A stretch of DNA of 64,000 bases from CAYPPG01 sp964412555 (GTDB lineage Bacteria; Hinthialibacterota; Hinthialibacteria; Hinthialibacterales; Hinthialibacteraceae). Made by a program: the position numbers and the translations under genes. The stretch lies in NCBI GenBank assembly GCA_964412555.1, contig CAYPPG010000019.1, positions 49,564-113,563 of the forward strand, given 5' to 3'. Positions within the stretch are counted from its first letter, which is position 1; every line of letters starts with the position of its first letter. The notes under the pieces are model-generated. The model had not been told where the DNA came from, did not search any database, and saw nothing but the letters and a program-made list of their open reading frames with translations. Shown here in pieces: positions 33,275-42,112 of the stretch.

Positions 33275-34450
33275 ATGTGGTATCAACTGTTTACAAAAAG
33301 AGAGAAGAAGTGGGCTATTGGAATTGTATTTCTAGGTGTGGGATTGTTGTTTTGTATTGCTGAACCGGCACTAAACCAGGAAGGGACAGATGATCCGGCT
33401 TCAGAGAATAAAAAAAAGGAAATGTTTGAATTTCCAACATCACAGAACAGTGCAAGTTTTCATTTCACGAGTTTTCCGGATCTTTTCAACTGGAACATTG
33501 ATTACCCTCAACCTGGATGGGAAGAGGCGATGGATTGGTTTCTGGAAGGAATGAAGAAGGAAGGTCCTGCTTTCTCATTGAACGCCGGAGATATAATGGA
33601 CGCCCGATGGTGGTCTAGCAAAGAAGAGGTACGCCGAAAAACTCAACAATACTGGGGAGCGTTCAAAAAACGCTTCGAGGACAAGAACATCGAACTGTAT
33701 ATCGCGCCGGGAGATCATGAATATGGAGATGACCAAGGATTGCGAAAAATGCATCTCACGCCGGTTTTTGCGGAACAGTTTGTTTCGATCTTCGATATGC
33801 CGCAAAACGGCCCCGACCATAAAAAGGGATTGGCATACTCTTTCACAAAGGAGAATCTAGCCGTGATCTCCGTCGACACGTTCGAAGATGCAGGAGACCG
33901 GATGTCCATGACCGTATCCGGGAAACAACTGGAATGGTTTCGGAAAACGCTCGAAAAATATCAGGATAAAGAGTTTATTATCGTTCAGGGGCACGTTCCG
34001 GTTATTGGGCCAGTCAGAAGCAAGAATTCCAGTGCGAATATGTTGGAAGGGGGAGCCGGCACCGAATTTTGGCAGACGATGGTTCAATATGGAGTGGATG
34101 CGTATTTCTGCGGAGAACATCACCGGATCACAGTGAAAAAGAAAGACGGAATCTGGCAGATCGTTCATGGAGCGTTATGGGGAACCCAGAAGGATGTGAA
34201 TTATCTTCGTGGAAGTGTAGAACCGGGGAAACTGACTCTCAAATTGTTCGAATTTAACGTCGACTACAGCGGCGGTTATCTGGGGGATCATCCCCATCGG
34301 GGGGAGAAAAATCGCCCTCGTGAGAATGTTTCCATTTCTCAGGAAGCAAAAATGAATGGACCGAAATCAGTAGGAAAACTGGTGATTGAGTCGGGTGCGG
34401 ATGGAAATGAAACGACGTTGGCAACGGGACACTTTGAAGTGGCTCCATAA
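33275..34450 (+). CDS. Exported calcineurin-like metallophosphoesterase
   Basis: 391 residues. An N-terminal hydrophobic segment (about 15-30, WAIGIVFLGVGLLFCIAEP) is a signal peptide or anchor. The domain has metallophosphoesterase motifs in order: LNAGDIMDARWW (G-D), APGDHEYGDD (G-D-H-E in place of G-N-H-D/E), GHVPVIGP (G-H) and CGEHHRI (G-x-H-x). The first motif, usually D-x-H, reads SFPDLFNWN, lacking the His. AAGGAGGT lies 5 bases before ATG 33275. The gene ends 28 bases before the GH127 start, so the two are probably co-transcribed. Its role beside glycosidases is unclear. Confidence 0.8.
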   Translation: MWYQLFTKREKKWAIGIVFLGVGLLFCIAEPALNQEGTDDPASENKKKEMFEFPTSQNSASFHFTSFPDLFNWNIDYPQPGWEEAMDWFLEGMKKEGPAFSLNAGDIMDARWWSSKEEVRRKTQQYWGAFKKRFEDKNIELYIAPGDHEYGDDQGLRKMHLTPVFAEQFVSIFDMPQNGPDHKKGLAYSFTKENLAVISVDTFEDAGDRMSMTVSGKQLEWFRKTLEKYQDKEFIIVQGHVPVIGPVRSKNSSANMLEGGAGTEFWQTMVQYGVDAYFCGEHHRITVKKKDGIWQIVHGALWGTQKDVNYLRGSVEPGKLTLKLFEFNVDYSGGYLGDHPHRGEKNRPRENVSISQEAKMNGPKSVGKLVIESGADGNETTLATGHFEVAP

Positions 34451-34478
34451 CGACATAAAAAGTAAAAGTGGTGATACG

Positions 34479-36911
34479 ATGAAATTATATAACAAAATCC
34501 GAAAAATAAGACATATTTCGTATATTGCCTTCCTGCTTATGTTTAGCAATATGCTGCCTGTGAACGCAGGCAGTGAACATCGTTCGGAACCGCTGCAACC
34601 GGTATATTTCCAACAAATCAAACTCGGTGGTTTTTGGAAAGAACAAGTCAAACTTCTAACAGAAAAATGGATCCCCCATTGCATCCAACAAATGGAAGAA
34701 GGCGGTGAGGGAGAGGAATTGCTGAATCTGATCCATACCGCGAAGGTGTTGCAGAATAAGCCCCATGGCAAATTTACCGGTACTCCCTGGGCGGATGCCT
34801 ACGTTTATAACACAGTGGAATCGATTTGCCTGGCTTTGGCAGTCGATCCAAGCGGTGACGAGGATCTTACCCAGGCGCAGACCTTTCTACGCCGTAAACT
34901 CGAGGAATGGATTCCTATTATTCTGGCTGCCCAATGCGAGGACGGCTACATCCATTCCTATCACATTGTCAATCAGCGCCCCCGCTATACAGAAACGCAT
35001 GCGCATGAATTCTACGTTCAAGGCTATTTTATCGAAATGGGGGTTGCGCACTATCAAATCACCAATGGAAATGATCTGCGATTATACCATGCAGCGAGAA
35101 AATGCGCCGATCACTTGTGCGAAACTTTCGGACCGGAACCGAAACGGCTGTGGATTCACGGCCATGCCGGTATGGGATATGCCTTGTGCCGATTGGCGCG
35201 ATTGGTCAATGAGATCGAAGGAAATGGCGAAGGGGATCAATATTTCAAATTGGCGAAATTCCTACTCGACAACCGGCATAAGGGAAAAGACGGAAATCCG
35301 TACAATCAATCCCATTGCGCCGTTGTCGACATGGATGAGGCAGTGGGGCACGCCGTGCGAGCCACCTATTTCTACACAGCTATGGCGGATTTGGCCATAC
35401 TAACCAACGATATAGCCTATCAAAAGGCGGTTGACAAAATCTGGAAAAACGCAATCCACGCCAAACATTACATTACCGGCGGTGTGGGTTCTTCACCTCG
35501 AGGGGAAGCCTTCGGCGCGGATTATGATCTGCGCAATGATGGGTACTGCGAATCATGCGCTGCGTGTGGTTTGACGTTCTGGGCGGACCGCATGCATCGC
35601 CATCACTGCGACGCTCATTATATCGATGTCCAGGAACGTGCTTTTTACAATGCCATTCTCGGCGCCATTGAACTTACGGGTGAAAATTTCTTTTACCAAA
35701 ATCCGTTAGCGTCGGACAAATCCCGTTATTCCTGGCACGACTGTCCGTGTTGCGTGGGGAATATTCCACGTGCCCTGATCGCAATCAAAGATCGAATGTA
35801 TTCCCTTGATCCTCAACGAACGACTCTGTATGTGAATCATTTTGTCGATAGTGAAGGAACGATTGACAATGTGGCTGGTTCATCATTGCGCATCGATCAA
35901 TCTACAGAGTATCCATGGAGGGGCAAAGTCACGATTACACTTGATCCTGATAAGCCGGCCGATTTTACGCTCAAACTTCGCATTCCCGACCGTACGGAAA
36001 GCGATATTTACACTGCCATCCCCGATTCAAATGGGGAATACACACTCGATGTGAACGGCAAGGCTATTCATCCAAAAATTGAGAAAGGATATGTGACGAT
36101 TCATCGGAATTGGAAATCCGGGGATTGTGTTGAGCTGATTTTGCCAATGGAGGTACAGCGTGTGTATGCCGATGAACGGGTAAAAGCCAATTGCGGGCGG
36201 GTAGCACTGATCCGCGGTCCGATTGTTTACAATATAGAAGACGCCGATAATAATGGTGACACCCGTTCATTGGAATTAGATCCCGATGCTATCCTGAAAG
36301 CGGACTGGAAAGATGAATTCCTCGGCGGAGTGATGGTCATTGAAGGCCAGGATTTCCATGCGATCCCGAATTTTGTACGCTTAAATCGTGGCGGATGGTC
36401 ACAAGTCTGGATCATTGAAGACCCGAAACGGATTACCGAAGAACCGGTATCTGAAACCAAGATCAAGCCCTACCCTCGTCCTGATCTTGAATCGAAGACG
36501 ATAGACAAAGTTATTATTGCCGATACGGCTTCCGAAAAAGCCCACAAATGCAAAGGCAGCCGCACAAGCACCGGATTATTCAAAAACCGTGGGTGGCGTC
36601 ACGCGGTCAATGGCGGGTGGTTCAGCTACGATTTGGCAGTCTCTCCCGATAAATCCAACTCACTGTTGGTCACTTATTGGGGAAGCGATGTAGGAAATCG
36701 CAAGTTCACGATTGTCGCCGATGGGCAAAAGATCGCCGATCAAACACTCGAAAACAATCAACCCGGCAAATTTTTTGACGTTGTTCATCCTCTCCCGGCG
36801 CAACTCATTCATGGTAATAAAAAGATTACCATTCGATTCAACGCCCATACCGACGCAACCGCCGGTGGGATTTTCGATCTGCGAATCATCCGTACTGACG
36901 AGGATAAATGA
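34479..36911 (+). CDS. GH127-family (DUF1680) beta-L-arabinofuranosidase-type hydrolase
   Basis: 810 residues with a signal peptide (ISYIAFLLMFSNMLPVNAG). (alpha/alpha)6 core: PWADAYVYNTVES, HAHEFYVQGYFIEMGVAHY, KLWIHGHAGM-type segment and GGVGSSPRGEAFG. The zinc-cysteine catalytic site of the family is visible: E358 and C360 (CESCAACG), then C424/C425 (HDCPCCVGN). In the characterised enzyme the Cys of this last pair is the nucleophile held by Zn with a Glu and two more Cys. The C-terminal beta part extends to a jelly-roll-like end (about 690-805). Start ATG 34479 is chosen because a signal peptide follows; an ATG at 34386 overlaps the upstream gene. Substrate probably beta-L-arabinofuranosides; other pentose glycans possible. 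Confidence 0.92.
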   Translation: MKLYNKIRKIRHISYIAFLLMFSNMLPVNAGSEHRSEPLQPVYFQQIKLGGFWKEQVKLLTEKWIPHCIQQMEEGGEGEELLNLIHTAKVLQNKPHGKFTGTPWADAYVYNTVESICLALAVDPSGDEDLTQAQTFLRRKLEEWIPIILAAQCEDGYIHSYHIVNQRPRYTETHAHEFYVQGYFIEMGVAHYQITNGNDLRLYHAARKCADHLCETFGPEPKRLWIHGHAGMGYALCRLARLVNEIEGNGEGDQYFKLAKFLLDNRHKGKDGNPYNQSHCAVVDMDEAVGHAVRATYFYTAMADLAILTNDIAYQKAVDKIWKNAIHAKHYITGGVGSSPRGEAFGADYDLRNDGYCESCAACGLTFWADRMHRHHCDAHYIDVQERAFYNAILGAIELTGENFFYQNPLASDKSRYSWHDCPCCVGNIPRALIAIKDRMYSLDPQRTTLYVNHFVDSEGTIDNVAGSSLRIDQSTEYPWRGKVTITLDPDKPADFTLKLRIPDRTESDIYTAIPDSNGEYTLDVNGKAIHPKIEKGYVTIHRNWKSGDCVELILPMEVQRVYADERVKANCGRVALIRGPIVYNIEDADNNGDTRSLELDPDAILKADWKDEFLGGVMVIEGQDFHAIPNFVRLNRGGWSQVWIIEDPKRITEEPVSETKIKPYPRPDLESKTIDKVIIADTASEKAHKCKGSRTSTGLFKNRGWRHAVNGGWFSYDLAVSPDKSNSLLVTYWGSDVGNRKFTIVADGQKIADQTLENNQPGKFFDVVHPLPAQLIHGNKKITIRFNAHTDATAGGIFDLRIIRTDEDK

Positions 36912-36973
36912 TCGGGTGTTCTGATATGGGATTAAATGAAGTCAATATATCGGGAATAATCGTTACGGAAAGA

Positions 36974-37402
36974 TCATGTAATTTCAAGGAGTTCGATATC
37001 GAATGTAAGATTTTTTCCGGCAAGCGGATGGTTGCCGTCAAGAGTGACTTCATTATCATCGATGGCGGTAATGGTGAAATTGGTAACGCTTCCGTCTTGG
37101 GCCGCGGCTTGGAGGACCATGCCGATTTCCGGATCGATATTGGGAGGAATTCGTGATTTTTCAACAGTCGCGACGAATTCATTCATATATTCACCGTATC
37201 CTTCTTCCGGAGGGACTGTAACCGTTTTTGATTCACCTTCGTTCATACCAATGACGGCTTTCTCAAAACCTGGAATGACCGAACCCGCGCCTAACGTGAA
37301 TTCGAGTGGTGCTTTTTCGCGGGAAGAATCAAATGTCGAACCATCTTCCAAAGTGCCGTCATAATGTACTTTCACCGTATCTCCGTCTTTTGCTTGTACC
37401 AT
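36974..37402 (-). CDS. SlyD-like FKBP-type peptidyl-prolyl isomerase
   Basis: 142 residues, complete. FKBP domain with an IF-type insert as in SlyD: VHYDGTLEDGSTFDSS, PLEFTLGAGSVIPGFEKAVIGM, GEYMNEF and a C-terminal return strand ending DGNHPLAGKNLTFDIELLEI, the characteristic N-H-P-L-A-G-K-x-L signature. It accelerates proline isomerisation and chaperones folding in the cytoplasm. Its GGAAAGG ribosome binding site (37411-37417) touches the assembly gap, but the coding region is intact. A longer open frame runs through the N run into the next gene only because N codons are not stops. Confidence 0.93.
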   Translation of the reverse strand: MVQAKDGDTVKVHYDGTLEDGSTFDSSREKAPLEFTLGAGSVIPGFEKAVIGMNEGESKTVTVPPEEGYGEYMNEFVATVEKSRIPPNIDPEIGMVLQAAAQDGSVTNFTITAIDDNEVTLDGNHPLAGKNLTFDIELLEIT

Positions 37403-37417
37403 TGTATCTACCTTTCC

Positions 37418-37517
37418 NNNNNNNNNNNNNNNNNNNNNNNNNNNNNNNNNNNNNNNNNNNNNNNNNNNNNNNNNNNNNNNNNNNNNNNNNNNNNNNNNNN
37501 NNNNNNNNNNNNNNNNN
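37418..37517. other. Assembly gap of exactly 100 N
   Basis: A run of 100 N, the conventional filler for a scaffold gap of unknown length. True size and content are unknown, and adjacency of the two flanking genes is not established. Confidence 0.99.
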
Positions 37518-37975
37518 GTGATGTGTTGATAAACGCTAGCCCACTCCATGGGATGATCGGAACCATTGACGGGACGCACATTCCCACCGCCGTAAAAAGG
37601 CATCACACGCCGGGCGGGGGCGGGGGTTCCGTCAGCGAGTTCGGCGCCTTCTTCGACGACAGCGATAGCCGCCACTTCCGGATTGCTGGCCCAGACCGCT
37701 AGGATTTGAGTTCCCGGAGCGGCATTGGCAACCTGATCGCCGATTCCTTGCCAGGTGTTTCCTACATTTTCCGGTGGACCTTCAGGACCGTCGCCAAAGA
37801 CATCGAATTCATCGGGTAAGCCTTTGGTCAATTCGTGTCCTTTGCCCACTTCTGTCAATTGAATCGTTTTTCCGGCATCTCCACCCATTTCGGTGCTTTG
37901 GTCACCCGAGAAAATAAAAGTGGAATCCCCACTTAATGTATTTATATTTATGCATTGACAGCACAAAAGGAACAT
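37518..37975 (-). CDS. Gap-truncated ThuA-like or related secreted-protein domain
   Basis: About 150 residues, 3' end lost in the gap. The sequence contains GKGHELTKGLPDEFDVF, TQILAVWASNP, A-A-I-A-V-V-E-E-G and PAPARRVMPFYGGG. This pattern recalls a glutaminase-fold-like domain found in large secreted proteins of Planctomycetes-type bacteria (hole-free motif '...P-A-P-A-R-R-V-x-F'), a low-confidence recognition. The 5' end is doubtful: the frame is closed by a stop at 37985-37987, the ATG at 37975 has no ribosome binding site, and no signal peptide precedes the domain. It may be a pseudogene, frameshifted or misassembled near the gap. Confidence 0.45.
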
Positions 37976-38118
37976 TCGATGGGATCACTGTGGACAGTCA
38001 GGATATTTCTCGCTTTACCCTCTTATGTTTCAGGAATTGTAACTATAATAAATGAATAACGGATATGCCCTACAATTCAGTAAACACTGTACCTGTTTTA
38101 CCGTATTCATAGAAACAA

Positions 38119-38160
38119 CCGGATTGTTTATCCGGAAACAAGGCCGCCTTTACGGGCGGC
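38119..38160 (+). other. Two hairpins upstream of lepA
   Basis: CCGGAT-TGTTT-ATCCGG (38119-38135) and GCCGCC-TTTACG-GGCGGC (38143-38160) follow each other just before the lepA ribosome binding site. The second is followed by only a weak T-rich stretch. They could be a leader structure or a poor terminator; the rest of the spacer from 37976 shows nothing clear. Confidence 0.4.
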
Positions 38161-38184
38161 TTGATTCTTGATGTAGGAATGCGC

Positions 38185-39978
38185 ATGAAGCAAAATACTA
38201 TTCGGAACTTTTCGATTATCGCTCATATCGATCACGGAAAAAGCACGCTTGCCGACCGGATTTTGGAAATGACCGAAAGTGTCGCTCAGCGTGACATGCG
38301 GGATCAATATCTCGACAGCATGGAGTTGGAACGTGAACGGGGGATTACGATCAAAGCGCAGGCGGTGCGGGTTTTTTATCAGGCGAGTGATGGGATCAAA
38401 TATCAATTGAACCTCATCGACACACCCGGCCATGTTGATTTTACTTATGAGGTTTCACGTGCTTTGGCGGCTTGTGAAGGCGCAATTCTCGTGGTCGACG
38501 CCGCCCAAGGTGTAGAAGCGCAGACGGTGGCCAATTTGTATAAAGCGATCGACCAAAATTTGGAAATCATTCCGGTGATCAACAAAATCGATCTTCCCAA
38601 TGCCGATCCGGAAGGTGTCAAACACCAAATACATGAATTGATCGGCTGTGCCGATGAAGAAATCATTCTCACAAGCGCCAAAAAGGGGGAGGGAATTCGG
38701 GAAATCCTCGAAGCTATCGTAAAACGTATTCCACCCCCGCAAGGAAAGAGGGACGAACCACCGCGGGCACTTGTTGTGGACAGTATATACAATATGTTTC
38801 GTGGAGTCATTGCCTATGTTCGTATTGTCGACGGATCATTCGCAAAGGGAGAACCGATTTATTTGATGGCGGCGAATGAAGAATACGAGATCGAAGAACT
38901 TGGAATTCTAACCCCAAAGATGAAGCCGGTTGAGCGCTTGGAAACGGGAGAGGTTGGATACATTATCGCCGGAATCAAAGATATTTCGGATTTGAATATC
39001 GGAGAAACGATCACGCATCGAACCCGCCGTGCTCACAAGCCGCTACCTGGGTATCAATCCCCGAAAAGCATGGTTTTTTGCGGTCTGTATCCGGTAAATC
39101 CGGATGATTTCGAGGAACTGCGTACAAGTTTGGAGAAACTGCGGTTGAACGATTCGTCTTTTCATTACGAGCCGGAAACATCCGCTGCTCTCGGTTTCGG
39201 TTTTCGATGCGGATTTTTAGGAATGTTGCATATGGAAGTGATCCAAGAGCGATTGGAAAGAGAGTTCAATTTATCTTTGATCACCACAGCGCCGAATGTG
39301 TCGTATGAAGTCGAACTCAACGACGGAGAGACCCTTGTCATAGACAATCCGGAGGAATTGCCGTCCCCGCATGAAATTCAGGAAATTCGGGAACCATTTA
39401 TTGATTCCACAATCATTTCCGCGACCGATTTTATCGGGGGGATCATGAAACTGGCCATGGACCGGCGAGGGATCGATAAAGGGATGGAGTATCTCAGTAC
39501 AGACCGCGTCTTGATGCGGTATGAATTTCCCCTCTCTGAAGTGGTATTGGATTTTTACGACAAATTAAAATCCATCTCGCGCGGGTATGCCTCGTTCGAC
39601 TATGAGCTGAAAGATTATCGGCCGGGACATTTGGTAAAATTGGATATGCTGTTGAACGGGAGTCCGGTCGATGCGCTTTCCGTCATCGTGCATCGGGATA
39701 AGGCGTATAATAAAGGAAAATCCTTGGCGGAAAAACTGCGCGAGGTCGTGCCTCGACAGCAATACGATGTTGCAATACAAGCGGCGATCGGATCGAAAAT
39801 TATCGCACGGGAAACAGTGAAAGCGCTTCGGAAAAATGTACTGGCGAAATGCTACGGCGGGGATATCACACGTAAAAGAAAACTACTGGAACGCCAGCGG
39901 GAAGGGAAGAGGCGTCTGAAAAACATCGGCAATATCGAGATCCCTCAAGAAGCATTTATGGCGATTTTAGATATTTGA
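38185..39978 (+). CDS. lepA: Elongation factor 4 (LepA), translational GTPase
   Basis: 597 residues. Ribosome-associated GTPase that acts on stalled or misassembled ribosomes. G motifs: AHIDHGKST (P-loop), RGITIKAQ, DTPGHVDF, NKIDLP and TSAKKG, followed by EF4-specific segments GFRCGFLGMLHMEV, LSEVVLDFYDKLKS, YKDYRPG-type DYELKDYRPG, and the LepA C-terminus with RQQYDVAIQAAIGSKIIARE and VLAKCYGGDITRKRKLLERQ. Start ATG 38185 has AGGA 6 bases upstream; TTG 38161 and ATG 38179 are in frame but less well placed. Confidence 0.97.
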   Translation: MKQNTIRNFSIIAHIDHGKSTLADRILEMTESVAQRDMRDQYLDSMELERERGITIKAQAVRVFYQASDGIKYQLNLIDTPGHVDFTYEVSRALAACEGAILVVDAAQGVEAQTVANLYKAIDQNLEIIPVINKIDLPNADPEGVKHQIHELIGCADEEIILTSAKKGEGIREILEAIVKRIPPPQGKRDEPPRALVVDSIYNMFRGVIAYVRIVDGSFAKGEPIYLMAANEEYEIEELGILTPKMKPVERLETGEVGYIIAGIKDISDLNIGETITHRTRRAHKPLPGYQSPKSMVFCGLYPVNPDDFEELRTSLEKLRLNDSSFHYEPETSAALGFGFRCGFLGMLHMEVIQERLEREFNLSLITTAPNVSYEVELNDGETLVIDNPEELPSPHEIQEIREPFIDSTIISATDFIGGIMKLAMDRRGIDKGMEYLSTDRVLMRYEFPLSEVVLDFYDKLKSISRGYASFDYELKDYRPGHLVKLDMLLNGSPVDALSVIVHRDKAYNKGKSLAEKLREVVPRQQYDVAIQAAIGSKIIARETVKALRKNVLAKCYGGDITRKRKLLERQREGKRRLKNIGNIEIPQEAFMAILDI

Positions 39979-40008
39979 GGAGTATATTGATTCGCCAATG
40001 GAATCATC

Positions 40009-40329
40009 ATGAATCGAGAAGAAGAAATCAAACAAATTTTACGGGAACGGTTTCGTGAGTTTGAACAAGAATTGGAAGAATACACCGTTTTCCTTTTTGG
40101 CTCTCGCGCAGGGGGGAGTGCCAAACCACGTTCCGACTTCGATATTGGAGTTCTAGGTCCTTGTCCGCTGCCCGTGAAGACATTTTACAAAATTGAAGAT
40201 ATGCTTGATTCCATTGAAACGTTGTACACTTTCGATTGGGTTGATTTGAACAGGGTATCCGAATCGTTTCGAAACGAGGCTTTGCAAGATACCGAGGTAC
40301 TCTATGAAGGCGCAGAAGTTGATTCATGA
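40009..40329 (+). CDS. mntA: MNT-type nucleotidyltransferase antitoxin (MntA)
   Basis: 106 residues. Minimal nucleotidyltransferase with the family signature G31-S-x10-D43-x-D45 (FLFGSRAGGS...SDFDIGV). In characterised HEPN/MNT systems this enzyme AMPylates a tyrosine of the HEPN toxin and so neutralises it. All motif positions needed for catalysis are present. It begins 30 bases after lepA and overlaps the toxin gene by 26 bases, the standard antitoxin-first arrangement. Confidence 0.9.
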   Translation: MNREEEIKQILRERFREFEQELEEYTVFLFGSRAGGSAKPRSDFDIGVLGPCPLPVKTFYKIEDMLDSIETLYTFDWVDLNRVSESFRNEALQDTEVLYEGAEVDS

Positions 40330-40687
40330 TTTTGAACATTCATTGGAACGATTCAAAGAAGCGTTGAATGTTCCTGCGGCCAATGATTTGATTCGGGCCG
40401 GTTGCATTCAATATTTTGAATTTTGCTTTGAATTGTCATGGAAAAGTATAAAAGTGATCTGTGAGGATCAAGGATTAAGGGGATGCAATTCTCCAAAAAA
40501 TTGCTTCAAACAAGCGTTCACCAACGGTTGGATCAATGAGGAAGACGTTTGGTTAGGCATGCTGACAGCGCGAAATATCATGTCACATACATATGACGCC
40601 GAAGAGGCTTTGAAAGTCTACAATTCATTGGATGAGTATTGTATTGCAATGATGAAACTATTAGGGGAATTAAAAAAGTTGGTTTGA
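40304..40687 (+). CDS. hepT: HEPN-domain toxin (HepT/HI0074 family)
   Basis: 127 residues, all helical. Residues R90-NIMS-H95-T-Y97 give the complete R-x4-H-x-Y motif of HEPN RNases, with Y97 as the expected AMPylation target of MntA. The N-terminal part (FEHSLERFKEALNVP, YFEFCFELSWKSIKV) matches the HI0074 'nucleotidyltransferase substrate-binding' family. ATG 40304 is preceded by GAGG and lies within the antitoxin gene, consistent with coupled translation. Likely function: RNA (tRNA) cleavage when free of MntA, in stress or phage defence. Confidence 0.9.
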   Translation: MKAQKLIHDFEHSLERFKEALNVPAANDLIRAGCIQYFEFCFELSWKSIKVICEDQGLRGCNSPKNCFKQAFTNGWINEEDVWLGMLTARNIMSHTYDAEEALKVYNSLDEYCIAMMKLLGELKKLV

Positions 40688-40719
40688 ATCAAGTCCTATC
40701 ATTGTTTGGTTATCTAAAA

Positions 40720-42003
40720 TTATTCTTTGAGAGAATGCATGGCTTCCTGTAGTTTTTGTCTGATTTGTTTGATTTCTTTTTCGAGATCCTCCACATTCAG
40801 CGGTGATTTCTCCAACGGATCGTTTTTCACATCATAGAAACTCCCGTCATCATACAATTTCCAGCGTTGGTTTCGCACATATTCCCGTGTTTTCTCTTTC
40901 TCACGACCGCGTCCCCAATAATGGCAGAAGATCCATTCCCGCGGATTGCCTTTTTCACCGCGAACTTGGGGAAGAAACGAGCGGCCGTCGATAGTGACAT
41001 CCGGCAATTCCGCGCCGCTTGCTTCTGCAAATGTGGGCAAAAAGTCGCTGAAATCGATCAAGTCATCATTGACGATTCCCGAAGGTGCCGTCCCTTTCCA
41101 ATTTGCGATGAGCGGCACATGGGTGCCCGCATCGGTCATCTGGCTTTTCCCGCCTTGAATGGTTTGACCGTTTATTTGGGATGTAATACTCCGATGGGTT
41201 CCATTGTCGCCGGTAAAGAGAATCAAAGTGTTTTCTCTTAACTGTAAGTCATTTAATTTATTGACAATACGTCCGACAATTTTATCCATATAATGAACCA
41301 TATCGGCAAAGAATTTTGGACTTTTTCTCTTCTCGTTTTTGGGACCTTCGCTGTCGGGAGTAGGGCAGAAAGGATCATGAGTCAAGCACATGGGGAAATA
41401 GACAAAAAACGGATTGTCTTTTTTTCGTTGGATAAAATCGAGAATATAATCGCAATACACATCCGGCCCGTATCGATCCATGTAATCTTCGCGAAGTTTC
41501 CCGTTTTCCACAATTCGAGGCTGCCAATACCGTTGATCGCGTCCCTGGATTTGCCAGAGACAATATTCATCGAAACCGAGTTTGTATGGCTTTTCGTATG
41601 TTCCCGCCAGCTGCCATTTCCCCGAAATGCAGGTTGCATATCCCGCTTTTTGCAAAACATTGCCGAAGGTCGTTTCCGAAGGATCGAATTCACCAAAACC
41701 GATATAATTGCGGTGGTTATACCGCCCGGTCATGATTTGAACGCGTGAGGGTGTGCAAAGCGGCTGCGAATAACAGTGATCAAACCGAATTCCGGTTTTA
41801 GCCAACTGATCGAGATACGGCGTTTGATAGGAGGTGCTGCCATTGCAGCTCAAACATTCGTACCCCAGGTCATCGGCCATGATCAATATGATATTCGGTT
41901 TCTTTTGATCATTTTCACTTCCAAATGCCAAGGGTGACAAGGAAAGTGAAGCCGTCCCCAATAATACTTGTTTGTGAAAATCTCTTCTATGCATTTGTGT
42001 CAT
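40720..42003 (-). CDS. Tat-exported sulfatase
   Basis: 427 residues. A twin-arginine-like leader (HRRDFHKQVLLGTASLSLS) suggests Tat export. Type I sulfatase: IILIMADDLGYECLSCNG with the Asp pair, C83-T-P-S-R as formylglycine site (LCTPSRVQIMTGRY), CISGKWQLAG, LFTGDNGTH and a C-terminal region with EWIFCHYWGRGREKEKTREY. It is clearly a different subfamily from the sulfatase at 26973, with a T in the second motif position and distinct spacing. AGGTG lies 8 bases before ATG 42003. It is the last of three minus-strand genes after two envelope-polysaccharide genes. Confidence 0.93.
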   Translation of the reverse strand: MTQMHRRDFHKQVLLGTASLSLSPLAFGSENDQKKPNIILIMADDLGYECLSCNGSTSYQTPYLDQLAKTGIRFDHCYSQPLCTPSRVQIMTGRYNHRNYIGFGEFDPSETTFGNVLQKAGYATCISGKWQLAGTYEKPYKLGFDEYCLWQIQGRDQRYWQPRIVENGKLREDYMDRYGPDVYCDYILDFIQRKKDNPFFVYFPMCLTHDPFCPTPDSEGPKNEKRKSPKFFADMVHYMDKIVGRIVNKLNDLQLRENTLILFTGDNGTHRSITSQINGQTIQGGKSQMTDAGTHVPLIANWKGTAPSGIVNDDLIDFSDFLPTFAEASGAELPDVTIDGRSFLPQVRGEKGNPREWIFCHYWGRGREKEKTREYVRNQRWKLYDDGSFYDVKNDPLEKSPLNVEDLEKEIKQIRQKLQEAMHSLKE

Positions 42004-42112
42004 TGGATTTACACCTGATCATTTCGATTGATTTCGTTTCGATTTGAGTATCTCTCTATTCATACCATAAAAAGACTGATGAAGTGAAGTTCTGTCAATA
42101 TGTTTGTAGGTA

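Noticed and set aside
36974..37975. Single 333-residue protein joining the FKBP and the gap-side fragment
   Set aside because: The frame passes through 100 N of unknown real length; the FKBP has its own start and ribosome binding site at 37402.
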